Shown: positions 58,275 to 64,000 of the stretch, in pieces
How positions within the stretch are numbered: position 1 is the first letter of the stretch
Layout of the letters: the number at the start of each line of letters is the position of its first letter
Assembly (NCBI RefSeq): GCF_008831285.2
Contig: NC_045141.1
Span: forward strand, 11,704,106-11,768,105
DNA from: Nymphaea colorata
Lineage: Eukaryota > Streptophyta > Magnoliopsida > Nymphaeales > Nymphaeaceae
Direction of reading: 5' to 3'
Length of the DNA stretch: 64,000 nt
The notes under the pieces: generated by a model
What the model saw: only the letters and a program-made list of their open reading frames with translations
What the model was told of the DNA's origin: nothing
The model's database searches: none
Translations under genes and position numbers: made by a program

Positions 58275-61200
58275 CTGAACGTTGGTTCAACCACGTTTAG
58301 CTTGTCTCAAAATAAGTTGAACGAACTAGTGCTGAGAGCTTTCGTCATTCCGTCAGTCAATTGCTCAGCGGATCGTATGAATTTAACTTGGATATTTCTT
58401 TGATTGACGTGATCTCAAATAAAATGAAAATCCACCTCCACATGTTTAGTTCGAGCATGAAAAACTGTTGCAAGATATAATGCTCTAATGTTGTCACACC
58501 AAAGAATGGGTGAAGATGGGGAATTTATCCCCAACTCTTTGATAAGTGATTTTAACCAAAGAAGTTCAGCAGCTGCACACACTAAGGATTTGTATTCTGA
58601 TTTAGTGCTGGGTCGGGCTACAGTTCATTGTTTTCTAGATGCCCAAGATATGATATTATCTCCTAAAAATACAACAAAACCACCTGTAGATTTTCTATCT
58701 TCTGGACTTCCTGCCCAATCGGCATCTACAAAGGTGCAGTTGTAATGCTATCGATGTTTTGAAATGCAATGCATAATGATTGGTTTCACTCTAGTATCGC
58801 AAGATTTGTGTAACTATGATCCAATAATTCATTGTAGAAGAATGTATGAATTGGCAAGCTTGATTGACAACACGTGCTATGTCTAGTCTAGTAAGAGTGC
58901 ATATTGTAATGCCCCCACCACACTTCGATATAATGAAACATCATCAGAAGACATCGGAGATGACTCTGTGTCTTTATTAGTACTCATCGGTGAAACAATA
59001 GGCTTAGCCCTAGCCATATTAGCTCGTTTGATGATATTTGTAAAATAAGATTGTTGACATAGATATAATGATTGTGCTGTCCATGTGGCTTTGATCCCAA
59101 GAAAATACGACAAGAGTCCAAGATCTTTCACTAAAAATGTATTCTGTAGTTGTCGAATAACTCAATCAACAAGCAATGGAGATAAGCCAGTAATGATTAT
59201 ATCATCAACATAAACAAGTATGTAAAATTTGTCTCTACCTTTGGAATAGATAAATAGTGATGCATCAGATTATGAGATGAAGAAACCAAACTTTTGATGA
59301 TGACAACTGAGCTGATGGTACCAAGCTTGGGGAGCTTTTTTGAAGCCATAGATGGCTTCTTCCAGTTTTCATACATAAGTAGGATGTTCTTGATCTTCAA
59401 ATCCTTCAGGTTGAGTCATATAGACATCTTTGTCAAGATAGCCATTCAGAAAAGCATTGTTGAAATTAAGTTGGCGGAGAGGCCACCCATATTGCACGGC
59501 TAAGGAGAGTAACACCCTAATAGTAGTAGGTTTTACTGTTGGACTGAATGTTTTTGAGTAGTCGATGCCTTCTTATTGTAGGAAACCACGAGCAACAAGT
59601 CGTGCCTTATGTCTAGCTATGGTCCCATCAATGTTCCATTTAATTTTGTACACCCATTTTGAGCTAATGACATGAAGACTAGGACATGTGGGAATGAGAC
59701 ACCACATTTTGTTTTGTTTGAGTGCCTTGATCTTATGTTTCATTGCTTGTTGCCCAATCATTATGCTTAATTGCTTCTTTAAAAGAGGTTGGTTCCTTCT
59801 GATCTACCATAGCAACAAAAATTTTTTGGTATCAAGGAACCGGTCATCGACCTGGTAATCATAGGATGAGTATGATGTGACGATCGAGTGATAGATGAAC
59901 TTTCAGCAAGCTCTTGTATGGTTCCATTTTCAGCCTCCCGTGTGTGTCCAAGGCCAACAAGATCGTGTATGGACGGATCGATGATATCATTATGAGAACA
60001 TGTAACAAGAGGTGATAACGAGCTTGGTTGCTGCGGTATGGACATAGTTGCAGCATGATCTCGTAAAGGAGAAATGGACATGTCATGATGAGAAGCTGAA
60101 AAATCAATGACGTGTGGCAAGAAAGAACTTTGTTGTCGAGATGGTACTGATGCATGATTGACTAGTGAAAGAATATTATCTTGATAAGCTGGCTCGACTA
60201 GTGAAGGACACATGTCGTGAGAGGTGCTATGTTCAAGATTAACAATCATACCTTGATCAAGTCGAACACAGGCCTTCAAAAGACTCTTATGTTAGTGTCT
60301 GCCCAATATGCAAGCTTTCATCAAAAATCACATGTCAAGAAATAAGAGTCTTTTGAAGTGTGGCATCATAACATATATACCCTTTATGTCTGCTTGCATA
60401 GCCAAGAAAAATGCATCGAGTGGCCTTCGGTTGGAATTTGGTGCTGTTAGATAAAGAGAGAAGTGGATAACATATGGATCCAAAAACTCGTAGATGTGTA
60501 TAATCGGGCACCCTATCAAACACCAATTAAAAAGAAGTCTTGCGTTTAAGCTTGAGAGTCGGGAGCTGATTAATAATGTATACTGCCGTGTTGAAATATT
60601 GAACCCAAAATTTGTAATCGAGACCAAAATCATGCAACATACTCAAACTAGTTTCTACAACATGTTTAGTTTTTCTTTCAACTATGCCGTTTTGCTCAGG
60701 CGTATAAGGACATGAAAATCGATGGAGAATTCCATGTTGTTCACAAGATGATTCCAATGTCTTGTTGCAAAATTCACCTCCATTGTCCGATTGAATAGTG
60801 GTAATATTTGAATTCAATTGTTTTTTCACTAGGACTTTAAAATTGCGAACACAGTCAATCACTTGAGATTTTGTCTTTAGAGGAAATAACCATGAGTAGC
60901 GAGAAAAATTATCAACTATCAAAAGGAAGTATTTGAAACCATCCTTGGAGAGCACAGGAGCCGGTCCCCAAACGTCCGGTCCCCAAACGTCCATGTGTAA
61001 AACTTCAAGAACTCGAAAAACATGGAAATTAGAAGAAGGAAATGGTTGTTTATGCATTTTGCCAACAAGACACGATTCACAAACATCTCTTCTAGATGAA
61101 GAGTTTATTGAAATTAAACAACTATAATTTAAAAGATTCACAATCTTTTTATTCGCATGTCCTAACCGGGTGCCATAGTTCATAAAAGGCTGCATCATAG

Positions 61201-62559
61201 TGACGTGAAAACCAACTGCTGAAGGCTGCTCTTTTTTTATTCTCGCTAGCTTGCTTAAGTGTAATGGGATAAAGTCCATTACACTTCTTTGGTCCCCGAA
61301 GAAGAATCTTGTTTGTTTGCCAATCCTTGATCACAAACTCATATGGTGAGAACTCAAAAACCAATCATTGTCAGTAGTAAATTTTCTGACTGATAGCAAA
61401 TTGTGAGCAATAGTGGGGACGTGAAGAGTATTCTTCAGTTTAAAAGAATTTCCATCAACATCGACTAGTAGATAACCAGTATGCTTAATAGAAAGGGGAG
61501 AACCATTACCAATCATAACGCTTTCTTGTCTTTCTTGAGGAGCTTTGTTGTGCATCATATCATATTTTGCTACAATATGATTTGTAGCATCAGTATCTGG
61601 GTACCAATATTCATTTATTGAGTCTTGCAGACTCATGGTGGAGTAGGCCTGAGGGATGTCATAGCACGTTCCAGTTGAGTGCCCTTTTCGTCCATAATAT
61701 TGGCAAACAATAGGATGTCACTGGTATCGTGGACTGGCCGTATCAGATTGCTGTTGTGGCTGGGACTGAGTTCCACGTCCCTGAAAGAGATTTTCACAGC
61801 CACCTTGATTTCTTTCTCCTTGGCCATGGAAAAACCCTCGGCCCCGGCATTGCCTTCGAAAAACGTTGAACGCAGTTTGGTTGACAACATGCGATGCTGG
61901 CTAAACAAATTCAGTCGAGTTTATCAAAGTCAACTTAAGTAAGGCAAGCCGTTTTTCTTGATTGAGCAGAAGATCAAACAATTCAGAAAATGAAAGTTTT
62001 GATGATGATGGATAGGTAAGCATGGTTATAAAAATTTCATATTCTGACGACAATCCATTAAGAGTGACTTGGACTAGATCTTGATATGAAATTTCTTGAC
62101 CAGCAGTGGATATAGTATTCGAAAGAAATTGATTTTATCTAAATAAACTTGCATAGACATACTTCCCTTCTTGATAAGAATCAACTCCTTATGCAACAAC
62201 ATGATTCTCAGAGGGGACTGAGAACCATATGATTTTTCAAGGGTTGACCAAGCATAATGGTCAGTCTTGGTCCACATGATCTGCCCAAACACAACTTTCG
62301 TGACCGTTGCCTTGATGCAACTTAATACAAGGGGATCCATCCTTCTCCATGCAACAAATTCTGGATTCACTTTAGTCTTGCCGTCTTTTGTTATCTCCTT
62401 CCATTATTCGACTTGAGTCCCATCAACAAACTGAAGAAGATCTTGAGAGTCCATTGCTGACTCTAGTTGACTTCACCATAATAGGTAGTTATCTTTGTTG
62501 AGTTTAACAGAGACCAGTGCAGCAACATCATTCCATTGTATTGGCAACGTGGCAGCCAT
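58275..62559 (-). pseudogene. copia gag-pol polyprotein, interrupted
   Basis: Starts MAATLPIQWNDVAALV at 62559 and soon meets a stop. Gag remnants extend to about 61,640. The protease-like DTDATNHI (aspartate plus downstream hydrophobic block) is near 61,600. The GAG-pre-integrase zinc region ends CESCLVGKMHKQPF (about 61,080). The integrase core has MDVWGP, QSDNGGEFCN and VERK, giving D, D and E, at 61,010-60,640. Reverse transcriptase (59,760-59,000) has ISSKWVYKIKWN, RLVARGF and the YVDDIII catalytic motif near 59,200. RNase H (about 58,740-58,330) has [17 protein letters not shown]. Multiple in-frame stops and shifts prevent a full product. Confidence 0.88.
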
Positions 62560-62580
62560 GACTTCTAGAGGAAGACGACC

Positions 62581-62595
62581 TTGACTCTGACACCA
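62581..62595 (-). other. Primer-binding site of the copia element
   Basis: Minus strand TGGTGTCAGAGTCAA immediately after the 5' LTR, close to the TGGTATCAGAGC complement of initiator methionine tRNA used by most plant copia elements. Confidence 0.75.
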
Positions 62596-62917
62596 TAAAA
62601 GAGAATGAGAGAAAGAATGACAACTCAAGCAAGTGAATCAATCTCTTACGTTAACTTATGCAAGAGTATTCCTTAGATTATATGGTGTATTGGTAATCTG
62701 TTACAAAACTGGAGTCAAATGGTAACAACGTTACACGGTTGGTACAGATTTGGTAACTTGATACAATGTTACAAGGCTGATACATATATGGTAATATTAC
62801 AAGCAAGGGATTGCGAATGAAACTTGAATTTTGAAAATCTTTCCCTAGTTGAGATGATCCTTCACCCGGTAATCCTTGATTGCCAATCTTCATCTGTTGA
62901 CATCTCTTTCCTTAACG
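62596..62917 (-). repeat. 5' LTR of the copia element
   Basis: 322 bp, partner of 57939-58262. The outermost dinucleotide has changed from TG to CG. Confidence 0.88.
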
Positions 62918-62922
62918 CAATC

Positions 62923-63599
62923 AAGTCATTGTTCGGTGTGTAACTTCAAGGCCTTCACATTCTCCATAACGTTGTCTATCAATTTATTGTTTTTCCAATG
63001 CAACTTGCTGGGCTGTAAGGCCCCCTTCCCAATCAAAGAATAGAAACAATCAACAAGAAAACACAATGCTACATGGAAGCCTAGACATTCAGAGCCGGCA
63101 AATAGAGAAAACATTAAAGGACATCCCAGATTCTAAAGCTATTCAAACTAGTCGGTCCATAAGCCAACTCAAGTAAATTTATATTAGGATTATAGTTCAT
63201 GAAGAAACAGTGTCGAACAAAGCTGTTAATCTCTGAATATCCCCTGCCCTTACAAGAATGGTTCCAAATGAGACATCTTAGTTCTCTTCGCCATTGCCAT
63301 GGTCCACAAATTAGACATACTCTAGAATCGTTTAGCAGATGACAACTGCTCAAATAATGCAACATGTCCTCTGCATCCCACCTATACTTGCTTTTGGCCA
63401 AATGTTTCCTCATTATTCCTCCTTGTTGCTCATTGCCCCTGATTGTAAAACTAATTCATTGTGTGGCTTTATGTTCCAGATAGATCACCTGCACTATTAT
63501 ACAATAAAAATTCAAAGACGGCCAAGGATCTAGTCAAATGTGAATTTTAATCCAAAGAGTAAGCATTTTGACATCTTTTGACGGTCCCTTTCACTCCAA
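62923..63599. other. Flanking DNA right of the copia element
   Basis: A minus-strand frame at 63,413-63,114 (99 codons) includes LIWNHSCKGRGYSEIN but I cannot assign it. It may be the tail of the LINE remnant to its right. Confidence 0.3.
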
Positions 63600-64000
63600 A
63601 TTTCTGTAAGGATCTTTCCTTCCTTAATGTTTTCTTCAGCATGAGCACATATATTTCTAGTTTTCCAAATATTCCATATGATCAAATGAAGCAACGATCT
63701 CAACCCTTCTTTAATTTAATTTTTACTGAAGCTCTATTGCCACCACCAAAGGAACAGTTCTTTAATGGAATTGATATGAGTGATCGAAACAGTAATTTTA
63801 TGCATTAAGGCTTTCCATAGTTTCCCTACCTCCCGACACTCCCACATAATATGGAAGTTAGACTCAGAACTGTGCTTGCACAAGTAACATATGTTGGCCA
63901 GATCAATCTTGAGTGCATAATTGACTCTCTAGTGTCAAATAGAGAACCCATTTGTCTCTCATAGGGGCCTGATTCTTCCAAATTCGACTACACCAGGTTT
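63600..64000 (-). mobile_element. Non-LTR retrotransposon (LINE) remnant, zinc-binding region after reverse transcriptase
   Basis: Reading from the right window edge on the minus strand, RIWKNQAPMRDKW is followed after a frameshift by ICYLCKHSSESNFHIMWECREVGKLWKAL. This matches the plant LINE zinc-binding domain pattern W/IWK-x-x-AP-x-x-x-x-FLW...C-x-x-C-x-x-x-x-ES-x-x-H-x-x-x-x-C-x-x-x-x-x-x-W. The element continues beyond the window; its reverse transcriptase would lie to the right. Confidence 0.7.

Larger units (their letters stand above)
57939..62917 (-). mobile_element. Structurally complete Ty1-copia retrotransposon
   Basis: An element of 4979 bp with two LTRs of about 323 bp (57939-58262 and 62596-62917), a primer-binding site next to the right (5') LTR and a polypurine tract next to the left (3') LTR. 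It is flanked by a 5-bp target duplication with one mismatch: CGATC at 57934-57938 and CAATC at 62918-62922. The LTRs differ at a modest number of positions, suggesting fairly recent insertion, but the coding region already carries several stops and frameshifts, so it is not autonomous. LTR 5' end is TGTTAAGG (mutated to CGTTAAGG in the 5' copy). The 3' end reads CTCTTTTA, not the usual CA. Confidence 0.88.

Noticed and set aside
1-64000. CRISPR array, bacterial operon or organellar insertion
   Set aside because: No regularly spaced repeats with unique spacers, no prokaryotic gene organisation and no recognisable plastid or mitochondrial gene.

Overview
This 64-kb window is nuclear DNA of a flowering plant. 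The evidence is GT-AG introns in genes of plant-specific architecture (cytosolic chorismate mutase, chloroplast glutathione peroxidase, purine permease, GTD-binding/myosin-binding protein, P-type PPR), AT-rich intergenic DNA, many Ty1-copia remnants, MITE-like inverted repeats, tRNA-derived SINEs and long (TA)n/(CT)n tracts. I cannot name the species. The gene density (five intact genes in 64 kb) and the repeat load fit a mid-sized, non-grass genome.

Layout. 1-15 kb is repeat-dominated: a copia remnant, a TIR-bearing MITE, a dispersed AT-rich repeat family that includes a tandem duplication of about 447 bp, a possible CACTA fragment, and one or two unrecognised short ORFs. 15-36 kb is the gene island: a purine permease (+, 15.3-16.4 kb), a five-exon chorismate mutase without transit peptide (-, 18.7-23.3 kb), a four-exon BUD20/ZNF593-type C2H2 zinc-finger protein (-, 26.6-29.4 kb) whose first intron is a minor-spliceosome AT-AC intron, and a six-exon plastid glutathione peroxidase (+, 32.3-35.6 kb). 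39.7-41.3 kb holds a two-exon GTD-binding (DUF593) coiled-coil protein (-). 41.3-47.3 kb is intergenic with several MITE-like elements and a SINE. 47.3-50.2 kb holds a copia fragment and a broken PPR gene whose 3' end carries a 1.1-kb insertion flanked by a 10-bp direct repeat. 52-64 kb is nested transposon territory: a decayed + strand copia element, an integrase fragment, one structurally complete copia element on the - strand (57,939-62,917, both LTRs and a 5-bp target duplication), and a LINE remnant running off the right edge.

The five intact genes are unrelated housekeeping functions (shikimate-pathway branch point, peroxide detoxification in plastids, ribosome biogenesis, purine/cytokinin transport, myosin cargo attachment). 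Nothing suggests a cluster working as one pathway. I found no CRISPR array, tRNA gene, rRNA gene or previously undescribed multi-gene system. The most notable signals are the AT-AC intron, the insertion with its 10-bp target duplication in the PPR pseudogene, and the SINE family.
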